Positions 31,871-39,378 of a DNA stretch of 64,000 nucleotides are shown here, piece after piece. The DNA comes from Microbacterium sp. A20 (GTDB lineage: Bacteria > Actinomycetota > Actinomycetes > Actinomycetales > Microbacteriaceae): contig NZ_SSDF01000085.1 in the NCBI RefSeq assembly GCF_004794515.1, positions 60,006 to 124,005 on the forward strand, written 5' to 3'. The first letter of the stretch is position 1. Every line of letters starts with the position of its first letter. The notes under the pieces were generated by a model, which had not been told where the DNA came from, did no database searches, and saw only the letters and a list, made by a program, of their open reading frames with translations. The translations under genes were made by a program, and so were the position numbers.

Positions 31871-32428
31871 TCAGGCGAGGATGGCGGCCGTGTCGCCGAT
31901 CGTGATCTGCGGGGGATAGAGCCCCATGACCTGCAGGGCGGCCGCATGGTTCTCGGCGGTCGAACCGGCGCAGGCGTCCGCGGCGATCGTGACGTGCGCG
32001 CCGGCATCGGCGGCGGCCAGTGCGGTCGAGAGGACGCAGCAGTCGGTCGAGACGCCGGCCAGCACGACGTGCGCTCCGCGCCCCACGACAGCTTCGATCT
32101 CGGAACCCCACTTGCCGAACGTCGGCAGGTCGATCGTCGGATGCGGCGACAACCCCACCGCGTCAGGGACGAGGTCGAACAGCGGGTGGCTCGGCGGCTG
32201 GTCGGCGAACGGCCAGCTGGCGAAGTAGTCGCCCCACGAGGTCGACCGGTCGGCGGTCGGCATCCACCGGGTCACCAGCACCCGGTCGCCGAACGCATCG
32301 GCCAGCGCGCGGATGCGCGGCATCGCCTCGGCGAAGAACGGCGAGCCCCAGGCGGAGTCGGGGGCAGCGAAGATCGCCTGCGGGTCGATCACCACGAGCC
32401 AGGCGTCATCGAGGGCCCGAGCGGTCAC
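31871..32428 (-). CDS. Isochorismatase-like cysteine hydrolase
   Basis: 185 aa from the GTG at 32428, overlapping the NCS1 stop (GTGA). The catalytic triad Asp (VVIDPQ, D15), Lys (FGKWGSE, K106) and Cys (GVSTDCCVLS, C131) is complete. Isochorismatase-fold hydrolases include nicotinamidase, ureidoacrylate and N-carbamoylsarcosine amidohydrolases. Coupled to an NCS1 nucleobase/allantoin-type permease, this suggests degradation of an imported nitrogen compound. Confidence 0.85.
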   Translation of the reverse strand: MTARALDDAWLVVIDPQAIFAAPDSAWGSPFFAEAMPRIRALADAFGDRVLVTRWMPTADRSTSWGDYFASWPFADQPPSHPLFDLVPDAVGLSPHPTIDLPTFGKWGSEIEAVVGRGAHVVLAGVSTDCCVLSTALAAADAGAHVTIAADACAGSTAENHAAALQVMGLYPPQITIGDTAAILA

Positions 32429-33867
32429 ACGCCCTCCTGTCGGCGGATCTTCCCGGCCCGCGCGAAGTACGTCACGAGGAACGACAGCACCAGCGCGAAG
32501 AACACTCCGAGGTTGGCGTACGCCCAGGCGCCGTCGGGGCCGCCGACGAGGAACAGCAGATAGCCCTGCCAGTTGTTCCAGGGCGCGTCCTCGGCGAAGC
32601 CGTTGAGCACCAGACCCCAGCCGATCACGCTCGTGACGACCATGGTGCCGATCGAGGTCCAGTCCCAGGCCCCGTAGCGGCCACGGCTGTCGAACAGCGC
32701 CTCCTCGTCGTAGTCCTTCTTCCGGCGCAGGATGTCGGCGATCAGGATGCCTGCCCATGACGCGAGCGGCACGCCGAGCGTGATCAGGAAGCTCTGGAAC
32801 GGGCCGAGGAAGTCCGTCGCGAAGAACACCACGTAGATCGTGCCGATCGTGAGGATCACTCCGTCGATCGCGGCGGCAGAGGGGCGCGGGATGCGGATGC
32901 CGAGGCTGAGCAGCGTGAGGCCCGAGGAGTAGATGCCCAGCACGGCGCCCGAGACGAGGGCGAGCACAGCCGTGAGTAGGAACGGCACGAGCACCCACAC
33001 CGGGAGGATCGAGGCGAGCGCGCCGATCGGGTCGGCGGCGATCGCGGCCATGAGGTCGTCGTTCGAGCCACCCAGCAGCAGACCGAACACCACGAGGATC
33101 ACCGGGGCCACCGATCCGCCGATCGTGTTCCAGGCGACGATCGCCCCGTCGGATGCCGTGCGCTTCTGGTAGCGCGACCAGTCGGCGGCGATGTTGATCC
33201 AGCCGAGTCCGAACCCGGTCATCACCATGACCAGGGCGCCGACGACCTGGCCGATGCCGCCGTCGGGGCGGGCCAGCACCGCGGCGAGGTCGATGCTCGG
33301 CGCCGCGAGGATGATGTAGAGCACGGTGACCACGCCGGTGACCCAGGTGAGCACCGACTGCAGCTTCATGATCGTGTGATAGCCGAGCACGGATGCGGTG
33401 ACGATCAGGGCTGCGACGATCACGGTCGCGATGATCTTGAGCGCGATGCTGTCGCCGTCGCCGCCGAGCTGCGTGATCACGGTGGCGGTGGCGAGCACGG
33501 CCATGATCGCGAGGAACGTCTCCCACCCGATCGACGTCAGCCACGAGACGACGCCCGGCACCTTCTGACCGTGTACGCCGAAGGCCGCTCGCGAGAGGAC
33601 CATGGTCGGCGCCGACCCGCGCTTGCCGGCGATGGCGATGAGCCCGCACAGCAGGAAGGACACGACGATGCCGATCACCGAGACGATCGTCGCCTGCCAG
33701 AACGAGATGCCGAAGCCCAGGACGAAGGAGCCGTACGACATGCCGAACACCGAGACGTTCGCCGCGAACCAGGGCCAGAAGAGGTCGCGCGGCTTCGCGG
33801 TGCGCTCGGACTCGGGGATGATCTCGATGCCCGCACGCTCGATCAGGGCCGGCTTGATGTCCGTCAT
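32425..33867 (-). CDS. NCS1-family nucleobase/hydantoin-type permease
   Basis: 480 aa integral membrane protein with about 12 hydrophobic segments. N-terminal block AGIEIIPESERTAKPRDLFWPWFAANVSVFGMSYGSFVLGFG and LSRAAFGVHGQKVPGVVSWLTSIGWE are NCS1 signatures; family members import cytosine, allantoin, uracil, hydantoin or pyridoxine. ATG at 33867 fits the family start (MTDIKPALIERAGIEIIP). It shares a transcript with the cysteine hydrolase downstream. Confidence 0.85.
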   Translation of the reverse strand: MTDIKPALIERAGIEIIPESERTAKPRDLFWPWFAANVSVFGMSYGSFVLGFGISFWQATIVSVIGIVVSFLLCGLIAIAGKRGSAPTMVLSRAAFGVHGQKVPGVVSWLTSIGWETFLAIMAVLATATVITQLGGDGDSIALKIIATVIVAALIVTASVLGYHTIMKLQSVLTWVTGVVTVLYIILAAPSIDLAAVLARPDGGIGQVVGALVMVMTGFGLGWINIAADWSRYQKRTASDGAIVAWNTIGGSVAPVILVVFGLLLGGSNDDLMAAIAADPIGALASILPVWVLVPFLLTAVLALVSGAVLGIYSSGLTLLSLGIRIPRPSAAAIDGVILTIGTIYVVFFATDFLGPFQSFLITLGVPLASWAGILIADILRRKKDYDEEALFDSRGRYGAWDWTSIGTMVVTSVIGWGLVLNGFAEDAPWNNWQGYLLFLVGGPDGAWAYANLGVFFALVLSFLVTYFARAGKIRRQEGV

Positions 33868-33942
33868 GCTGACATCCTGGCACTGCCGGGACGCCACCGG
33901 GCGGACTTCACGGCGCGGATTCCTCGCGGATCGCCCCCGGAG

Positions 33943-35226
33943 TCAGCCCGCGAAGAACGCCTGCGCGGTGCGGGTCAGGTCATGCAGGTCGGAGACCCCG
34001 GCGAGCTCGCGCGCGGAGTGCATCGAGAGGATCGGGATGCCGACGTCGACGGTGCGGATGCCGAGCCGCGTCGCGGTGATCGGGCCGATCGTGGATCCGC
34101 ACGGGACGCTGTTGTTCGACACGAAATCCTGCGTCGCAACACCCGCGCGCTCGCACCAGGACCGCCAGGATGCCGTGCCGACGGCATCGGTCGCGTACCG
34201 CTGGTTGGCGTTGAGCTTCAGGATCGGGCCGGAGCCGAGCACCGGCTGCACCACGGGGTCGTGCTTGGCGGCGTAGTTCGGGTGCACCGAGTGTCCGACA
34301 TCGCTCGACAGGCACCACGACGAGGCGTAGGCCTGGCGGCGCGCGGATCCATCGGCGCCGAGCCCCGCGTACACGCGCTCGAGCACGTCTTCGAGGAAGG
34401 GACCGGCTGCACCGGAGCGCGACTCCGAGCCGAGCTCCTCGTGATCGAAGACGGCGAGCACGGCGATGGGTCCGCCCGCTGCCGGACCGTGAGGCTCGAG
34501 GGCCACCAGGCCGGCGTGCACCGAGGCGAGGTCGTCGAGGCGCCCGGAGGCGAAGAACGCGTCGTCCTTGCCGAACACCGCTCCGTGTGCGGAGTCGGCG
34601 ACGACCACGTCATACCCGCGGATGTCGGACGCCGAGACGTCGGCGGACGAGGCGAGCTCGGCCAGGATGTCGGCTTCCGTCGGGTCGCCGAGTCCCCACA
34701 CCGGCTGCGTCTCGGTCTGCTTGTCGAGGGCGAGTCCGTTGTTCACGCCGCGGTCGAGATGGATCGCCAGCTGCGGCAGGCGCAGCAGGGGACCCGTGTC
34801 CGCCAGCACGACCCGACCGTCGGCCAGCGCCAGCCGCCCGGCGAGGCGCAGCTCACGGTCGAGCCACGAGTTCAGCAGCGGTCCGCCGTACACCTCGACG
34901 GCGGCCTGCAGCCAGCCCCGCGAACCCGTGGTCGGCTGCGGCTTGAGCTTGAAGCCGGGGGAGTCGGTGTGCGCGCCGAAGATCTGCACGGGGGTCGTCG
35001 CGGTGGCATCCGCCGGCACGGACCAGGCGATCGCGGCGCCGTCGCGCACGATGACATACCGGCCGCCCGCCTCGGTCGGCCAGGCATCCTCTTCGCGCAG
35101 CCGTGTGAATCCTGCGGCTTCCAGTCGTCGAGCGACCTCCGCCGCCGCGTGGTAGCTCGAGGGTGAGGCGGCGATGAAGTCGGCGAGGTCCTCGGCGTGA
35201 GCGAGGGCGACCGGGGTGACGGGCAT
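33943..35226 (-). CDS. apeB: M18-family aminopeptidase (aspartyl-type)
   Basis: 427 aa. Zinc and catalytic residues lie in FGAHTDSPGFKLKP (metal His/Asp), SGRLDDLASVHAGLVAL (Asp), VFDHEELGSESRSGAAG (Glu pair) and PILSMHSARELAG (His). This is the M18 family, dodecameric dizinc aminopeptidases that trim N-terminal Asp/Glu or other residues. Length and motifs are standard. It is a stand-alone gene divergent from the riboswitch-led exporter. Confidence 0.9.
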   Translation of the reverse strand: MPVTPVALAHAEDLADFIAASPSSYHAAAEVARRLEAAGFTRLREEDAWPTEAGGRYVIVRDGAAIAWSVPADATATTPVQIFGAHTDSPGFKLKPQPTTGSRGWLQAAVEVYGGPLLNSWLDRELRLAGRLALADGRVVLADTGPLLRLPQLAIHLDRGVNNGLALDKQTETQPVWGLGDPTEADILAELASSADVSASDIRGYDVVVADSAHGAVFGKDDAFFASGRLDDLASVHAGLVALEPHGPAAGGPIAVLAVFDHEELGSESRSGAAGPFLEDVLERVYAGLGADGSARRQAYASSWCLSSDVGHSVHPNYAAKHDPVVQPVLGSGPILKLNANQRYATDAVGTASWRSWCERAGVATQDFVSNNSVPCGSTIGPITATRLGIRTVDVGIPILSMHSARELAGVSDLHDLTRTAQAFFAG

Positions 35227-35334
35227 GACGGACCTTCCTGGAGACGGGCGGTCCTTCGAGCGTAGTCGGGGCGGTGCGCCGTTCCGCTCCCGGCCGGGGA
35301 GCCCGTCGTTTGCCGGACGTTCACAATCGCGCGT

Positions 35335-35340
35335 TAGGCT
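35335..35340 (+). promoter_or_regulatory. -10 box of the riboswitch-EamA transcript
   Basis: TAGGCT at 35335-35340 places the start of transcription near 35347, right at the 5' edge of the riboswitch. The -35 (TTGCCG at 35310) is weak with 19-bp spacing. Confidence 0.45.
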
Positions 35341-35346
35341 CGTCCC

Positions 35347-35456
35347 GATAGCGCCTAGGGTTCCGGGGTTCGCACCCGTCTGGTCCGAGCGGCGCCACGG
35401 TCCTCCTCCGCAGGAGGGCCGTCATCTGACAGGACAAAAGCCCGGAGGACCCTGTT
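35347..35456 (+). promoter_or_regulatory. ykkC-class riboswitch, probably guanidine-I
   Basis: The conserved ykkC pieces are present in order: CTAGGGTTCCG (35355-35365), TCTGGTCCGAGCG (35379-35391), a hairpin with arms ACGGTCCTCCT/AGGAGGGCCGT, and GACAGGACAAAAGCCCGGAGG (35428-35448 region) near the 3' end. It lies 40 bp before the EamA transporter start. The ykkC class binds guanidine (subtype 1) or, in variants, ppGpp, PRPP or dNDP; the CTAGGGTTCCG plus CTGGTCCGAG pairing and the efflux-type gene favour guanidine. The exact boundaries and ligand are not certain. Confidence 0.82.
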
Positions 35457-35490
35457 CGTCGCGCCGCGCGTCGGACGGAAGGGTCTCGTC

Positions 35491-36354
35491 GTGTCCCCTC
35501 TCGCGTTCGTCCTCGTCTTCGGGGCGGCCATCGCCCACGCTGCGTGGAACGTCATCGCCCACGGCGTCAGCCGAGCGGGGTCGCCGTTCCTCTGGTGGGG
35601 AGCCGTGAGCAGCACGCTCGTGTGGATCGGCGTCGTGCCGTTCACCGGCGGTCTCGGCGCCGACGACCTCGGCTCCTTCGCTCTCGGTGTCTCGGTCTCG
35701 GCGGTGCTGCACGTCGCCTACATGACGGTGCTGCAGCGCGGCTACCGCGAGGGGAACCTCTCCACCGTGTACGCGACCGCGCGGGGGACCGGGCCGTTCC
35801 TGTCGGTGATCGTGGCGGTGCTGCTGCTCGGGGAGCGGCCCTCGGTGGTGGCGCTGATCGGGGTGGCGGCGGTGATCGTCGGCGTCGTGGCGATCGGCCT
35901 GGTCGATCGGGGGACGGGCAGCCGTTCCCGGCGCATCGATCCCGGCATCCTGTTCGGCTTGCTCACGGGTGTCGCGATCGCGGTCTACACGATCTGGGAC
36001 GCGCACGCGGTGCGCACCTGGAACCTCTCACCGGTCGCGTTCATGGTCGGTACGAGCCTGCTGCAGGTGCCGTTCTACTCGATCGCGGTGCGTCGGCGCT
36101 GGGACGCCGTCTGGGCGCTCGGCCGCACGCAGTGGCGGCGGATCCTCGTCTTCGGCATCCTGTCGCCGCTGTCGTACATCCTGGTGCTGACCGCGATCCA
36201 GATCGCTCCGGTGGCGCTGGTGGCGCCGCTGCGCGAGGTGAGCGTCGTGTTGGTGAGCCTGTTCGGCGTGTTCGTGCTGCGGGAGTCGCGTCCGGGCTGG
36301 CGGATCGCAGCATCCCTCGTCGTGGTCGCGGGGATCGTCCTGCTGGCCTTGTGA
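35491..36354 (+). CDS. EamA/DMT-family exporter under riboswitch control
   Basis: 287 aa with ten hydrophobic segments in two EamA repeats (first GAAIAHAAWNVIAHGVSRA; second begins near ILFGLLTGVAIAVYTIWDAHAVRTW). The conserved Glu-Arg pairs (LLLGERPSVVALIG, FVLRESRPGWRIA) end each half. The family exports amino acids, drugs or amines. The ykkC-class riboswitch in its leader suggests guanidine or guanidine-derivative export, although guanidine exporters usually come from the SMR family. Start is GTG 35491. Its stop shares TGATCA with the converging response regulator. Confidence 0.85.
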   Translation: MSPLAFVLVFGAAIAHAAWNVIAHGVSRAGSPFLWWGAVSSTLVWIGVVPFTGGLGADDLGSFALGVSVSAVLHVAYMTVLQRGYREGNLSTVYATARGTGPFLSVIVAVLLLGERPSVVALIGVAAVIVGVVAIGLVDRGTGSRSRRIDPGILFGLLTGVAIAVYTIWDAHAVRTWNLSPVAFMVGTSLLQVPFYSIAVRRRWDAVWALGRTQWRRILVFGILSPLSYILVLTAIQIAPVALVAPLREVSVVLVSLFGVFVLRESRPGWRIAASLVVVAGIVLLAL

Positions 36355-37011
36355 TCAGCGGAAGCTGACGAGCCCGGCGTGCGCGGCCGTGACGAGGATC
36401 TGCACGCGGTCGCGCAGGTGCCACTTCGACATCATGCGTCCGAGGTGCGCCTTCACCGTGCCCTCGGAGACGATCAGCGCCTTCGCGATCTCGGCGTTCG
36501 ACATGCCCTTCGCGAGGCAGTTCAGCACCTCGGTCTCGCGTTCGGTGAGAGGTTCGAGGGCATCGGCGTCGGCGGCGACGGGCGTGGAGTCGCGCACGTG
36601 CTTGATCAGCATCGAGGCGATCCGCGGGGAGAGCGAGCTCGCGCCGCTGTGCACCTCGCGGACGCCGATGACGATCTCTTCGGCGCTGGAGTCCTTGAGG
36701 AGGTAACCCGAGGCGCCGGCGCTCAGCATGGGGAGCACCGTGTCGCTGCCGTCGAGGGTCGTGACCGCGAGGACGCGGACGTGCGGCCAGCGTTCCGCGA
36801 TCACACCGGTGGCCTCGATGCCGTCCATCTCCGGCATCTGGACGTCCATCATCACGACGTCCGGCTGCTCGCGTTCGACCGTGGCGATCGCTTCCACGCC
36901 GTCTTCCGCCTGGGCTATCACGGTGATCTCGGGGTCGCGGGAGACGAAGTGCGACAGCGCCGAGCGGACCAGGGGATCGTCATCGACGATCACGACACGG
37001 ATTTCCTGCAT
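36355..37011 (-). CDS. NarL/LuxR-type response regulator
   Basis: 218 aa. Receiver with acidic DDD at 10-12 and phospho-acceptor D56 (VVMMDVQMPEMDG), T (VTTLDG) and K (LLKDSS). LuxR helix-turn-helix at about 150-205 (LTERETEVLNCLAKGMSNAEIAKALIVSEGTVKAHLGRMMSKW). It is divergent from the peptide-kinase operon and most likely its partner regulator. TAGGCT lies 6 nt before the ATG (37018-37023), predicting a leaderless mRNA. It ends exactly at the EamA stop (TGATCA). Confidence 0.92.
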   Translation of the reverse strand: MQEIRVVIVDDDPLVRSALSHFVSRDPEITVIAQAEDGVEAIATVEREQPDVVMMDVQMPEMDGIEATGVIAERWPHVRVLAVTTLDGSDTVLPMLSAGASGYLLKDSSAEEIVIGVREVHSGASSLSPRIASMLIKHVRDSTPVAADADALEPLTERETEVLNCLAKGMSNAEIAKALIVSEGTVKAHLGRMMSKWHLRDRVQILVTAAHAGLVSFR

Positions 37012-37017
37012 GGGGGA

Positions 37018-37023
37018 AGCCTA
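37018..37023 (-). promoter_or_regulatory. Leaderless -10 box of the response-regulator gene
   Basis: On the minus strand TAGGCT is followed by TCCCCC and the ATG at 37011, with no ribosome-binding site. Confidence 0.5.
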
Positions 37024-37051
37024 ACGGCGCGGGCGACGGGCGATGGCGATG

Positions 37052-37085
37052 TAGACCTTTGGCCAAAAACCTCTAGACGAGAGAC
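37052..37085 (+). promoter_or_regulatory. Candidate response-regulator site ahead of peptide-kinase operon
   Basis: A dyad TAGA-CC-TTTGGCCAAA-AACC-TCTA (37052-37075) overlaps TAGACGAGAGAC (37074-37085). A TAGACGAAAG copy of the latter lies at 38428. AT-rich, about 80 bp before the peptide start. Regulation by the LuxR-type protein is inferred. Confidence 0.4.
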
Positions 37086-37160
37086 AGATGTGCGCTCCGT
37101 GATTCGCCGAGAAGATGAATACAGACATCGACGAACGACTACAAAATGGAGGTGAACGTT

Positions 37161-37208
37161 ATGACTTTCTGGCAGCAGGTTGGCAAGTTCTTTGGTCTCC
37201 ACAACTAA
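37161..37208 (+). CDS. 15-residue peptide ORF preceding the histidine kinase
   Basis: The frame encodes MTFWQQVGKFFGLHN and ends at TAA 37208. It has one of the best ribosome-binding sites in the window, GGAGGTGA at 37148-37155, 5 nt before the ATG. Drawn as a helix, F3, W4, V7, F10, F11 and L13 fall on one face and Q, K, H and N on the other. The kinase gene starts 29 bp later, so the two are likely one transcript. It could be a signal peptide sensed by the kinase, a regulatory leader peptide or a small membrane-active peptide. It is too short for ordinary gene finders. A different frame (37115-37213) overlaps but lacks a good ribosome-binding site. Confidence 0.55.
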   Translation: MTFWQQVGKFFGLHN

Positions 37209-37237
37209 TCTAGTTGGCAAATAGGAGATAGTGAAGC

Positions 37238-38383
37238 ATGGCCTTTGACCACTCGACCCGGGAATCCGCGGACACGCTCCGCCTCACCCGCGGCGAGAAG
37301 CTCAGTGCGATAGAACGCATCGTCGTTCTGGTGATCGTCTCGATCACCATCGCCGCAGACGTCATCGGCTTCTTCACCACACCGGGGGTCAACCCGGTCG
37401 CTCTCTTGGTGAGCGTCGCGTCCACAGCAGTGTTCGCGCTCTATCTCTGGAAGCCGCTCTTCGCGACGTGCGCTCTCGCCGTCGTGTTCGCGCTCTCCTT
37501 CATCCCCGGATCAGAACTCCAGGTCCTCACAGCCGCCGCCGTTTCGGCGGCCCTCGTCATGAGGCTCGGCTGGACCTCGCTGATCCTCTCCTACACCGGC
37601 GGATTCCTGGTCGCCGCGGCGCTCGTTCCTTTCGCCGCGGAACCCGGTGTCAACGTGAACGTCGGTCTCTATCTCGTCTTCGCCACGGTGGCCGGAGCCG
37701 TCGGGTTCGCCCTCCGGCTCGCGTTCGCCCGTGGCAGCCGTCTCGAACGGGAACTCGAGGCGCGCGCCGAGCAGGAACGGCAGGCCGTCCTCGCCGAGCG
37801 ACGCTGGATCGCCGGCGAGCTGCACGACAGCATCGCGCACCACCTCACGGTGGTCGCGCTGCACGTGCAGATGCTCGAAGACCCTCAGACGAGTTCCGAC
37901 TCTCAGGAGGCGATCCGTGTCGCCGCCCGCAAGGCGATGACCGATGTCCGCTTCGTGATCGAACTCGCCGACGACGGACCGCAGTCGTCGAGCGTGCAGA
38001 CCGGCGACCTCGCCGCCGCGATCGACGAGGCGGCGGAGGAATTCGAAGCCGCCGGGCACTCCGTCGTCCGAGCGGGTGATCCGCAGGACGAGCGAATTCC
38101 GCGAGCGGTCGAGATCGTGCTGGCACGCATCACGCGGGAGTCGGCCACGAACATCCTCAAATACGCCGGACCCGGCGAGGTGCAGATCACCCTCGCCGTG
38201 GACGATGAGGTGGCGCTCCTCACCCTCCGCAGCCCACTGCCGACCACGCCGCGGCGCGAGCTCTCCTCGAGCCGCACGGGCCTCGGCCGCATGGCCGAGC
38301 GCGTCATGGGAGCGAGCGGAGAGTTCAGTGCCGGCGAAGTGGAAGGATCCTGGGTCGTGTCGGCCCGCCTTCCGGTGGTCTGA
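37238..38383 (+). CDS. Sensor histidine kinase (HisKA_3 type)
   Basis: 381 aa. Four or five hydrophobic segments fill residues about 25-165 and form the membrane sensor; a coiled linker (RLERELEARAEQERQAVLAERRW) leads to the phospho-His in ELHDSIAHHLT (H196). The ATPase has the N-box RESATNILKYA and the G-box TGLGRMAERV. It is the usual partner of the divergent LuxR-type regulator. AGGAGA precedes the ATG, 29 bp after the peptide stop. The 5-6-TM sensor resembles those of peptide- or membrane-sensing kinases such as DesK or ComP. Confidence 0.9.
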   Translation: MAFDHSTRESADTLRLTRGEKLSAIERIVVLVIVSITIAADVIGFFTTPGVNPVALLVSVASTAVFALYLWKPLFATCALAVVFALSFIPGSELQVLTAAAVSAALVMRLGWTSLILSYTGGFLVAAALVPFAAEPGVNVNVGLYLVFATVAGAVGFALRLAFARGSRLERELEARAEQERQAVLAERRWIAGELHDSIAHHLTVVALHVQMLEDPQTSSDSQEAIRVAARKAMTDVRFVIELADDGPQSSSVQTGDLAAAIDEAAEEFEAAGHSVVRAGDPQDERIPRAVEIVLARITRESATNILKYAGPGEVQITLAVDDEVALLTLRSPLPTTPRRELSSSRTGLGRMAERVMGASGEFSAGEVEGSWVVSARLPVV

Positions 38384-38427
38384 TGCTCTAGAGTGTGGGA
38401 GCGCCCTTTCCACGATCCGCGGAATTC

Positions 38428-38450
38428 TAGACGAAAGTCTAAGAAAGTCT
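38428..38450. promoter_or_regulatory. Dyad TAGAC-GAAA-GTCTA and direct repeats GAAAGTCT
   Basis: TAGAC-GAAA-GTCTA (38428-38441) is a perfect dyad, and GAAAGTCT is repeated at 38433-38440 and 38443-38450, exactly 10 bp (one helix turn) apart. Resembles the TAGACGAGAG site at 37074. It lies in the gene-free 250 bp behind the kinase; a -10-like TATTCT follows at about 38489. Confidence 0.4.
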
Positions 38451-38525
38451 CGACGTTCGACCCTGTGGAACGTGTTGCAGGCGGCCGTATTCTGAAGGCT
38501 CCCCAGATAAAGCGTCCCCAGCGCT

Positions 38526-38580
38526 GCGATCGCGGGCGCGGTCTTTCTGGCTTCTGAAATACTTGCGCGCTCGCGATCGC
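38526..38580 (+). ncRNA. Long hairpin in gene-free gap; possible small RNA or terminator
   Basis: GCGATCGCGGGCGCG (38526-38540) pairs with CGCGCTCGCGATCGC (38566-38580) over 15 bp (one G-U) around a 25-nt loop. It lacks a U-tract. A transcript starting near 38500 from the box at 38489 would consist largely of this stem. It may equally be a terminator for the kinase. Confidence 0.3.
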
Positions 38581-38633
38581 CTTCTGCGTTAACGGCCGAT
38601 TCTGCGGCCTCCGAGCAGGGGTCCTCGTCTTCG

Positions 38634-39377
38634 CTATCCGCCGACTGCGCGCATGTAGTGCCCGTCGGTCGAGATGCCGGACGCGGCGACCGTGAAGCGC
38701 ACGACCTCGCTCAGGTAGCGGTCCTCCGAGGCTTCGAAGATCCGCCCCTCCGCGTCGCGGGACGTGCGGGTCAGGCGGAGGATGGGTGTGCCGCGCGGAA
38801 CGCGCAGCAGGGCGGCATCCTGATCGTCGGCGGCCACTGCATCGATCACATGCTGCAGCGTGACGATCGGGTGCCCGACCGACGCGAGGTGCTCGGTGAT
38901 CGACACCTGGTCGAGATCCACGTCGAACAGCGGCCGGCCCGCGACCTCGGTGTAGTTGAGGCGCTCGAGCATGGTCGGCCGCCCGTCGAGCAGCCGCAGC
39001 CGCACGACGCTGACGATCGTGTCGCTCGGGTCGACATCGAGTGCCGCCGCCATGTCACCGGCGCGGCGCAGGCTCAGCTCCTGGGTCTCGGCCCCGGGGG
39101 AGACCCCCAGCTCGCGTGCCCAGCGCGTGAACGGCACCGACACGTCCACTGCCTGATTCGCCTTGCGGGCGACGACCCTGGCCGGTCGGCCCCGGCTGGT
39201 CTCGATCAGGCCCTCGCCACGCAGCGCCGCCAGAGCGTTGCGGATCGGGCCACGAGAGGTGTGCCATCTCTCGGCGAGCTCCGCCTCGGTCGGGACGTCG
39301 TCGCCGGGACGAAGCCCTCCGGCAGCGATCTGCGCGCGGAGGTCGTCGGCGATCTGGGTGTACACAGCTTCAGCCAC
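38634..39377 (-). CDS. GntR/HutC-type regulator (PhnF-like) of the phosphonate operon
   Basis: 247 aa. GntR winged helix (YTQIADDLRAQIAAGGLRPGDDVPTEAELAERWHTSRGPIRNALAALRGEGLIETSRGRPARV) and a C-terminal UTRA sensor domain (about 80-240). PhnF-like UTRA regulators repress phosphonate genes; the divergent neighbour is exactly such an operon. The start is GTG 39377, with TAATGT and 6 nt before it, so it is leaderless. TAGGTACAT occurs twice in the intergenic region (39379 and 39477) in the same orientation. Confidence 0.87.
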   Translation of the reverse strand: MAEAVYTQIADDLRAQIAAGGLRPGDDVPTEAELAERWHTSRGPIRNALAALRGEGLIETSRGRPARVVARKANQAVDVSVPFTRWARELGVSPGAETQELSLRRAGDMAAALDVDPSDTIVSVVRLRLLDGRPTMLERLNYTEVAGRPLFDVDLDQVSITEHLASVGHPIVTLQHVIDAVAADDQDAALLRVPRGTPILRLTRTSRDAEGRIFEASEDRYLSEVVRFTVAASGISTDGHYMRAVGG

Positions 39378-39378
39378 A

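Noticed and set aside
37058..37067. TTTGGCCAAA as a further site of the MocR-type operator
   Set aside because: It lacks the CTAT centre and has zero spacing between half-sites, unlike the other three copies.
37115..37213. A 32-codon frame overlapping the 15-codon peptide
   Set aside because: Its ATG has no ribosome-binding site at a usable distance, while the 15-codon frame has GGAGGTGA.
38526..38580. Certain intrinsic terminator of the kinase gene
   Set aside because: No U-tract and 143 bp away from the stop; recorded only as a hairpin of uncertain role.
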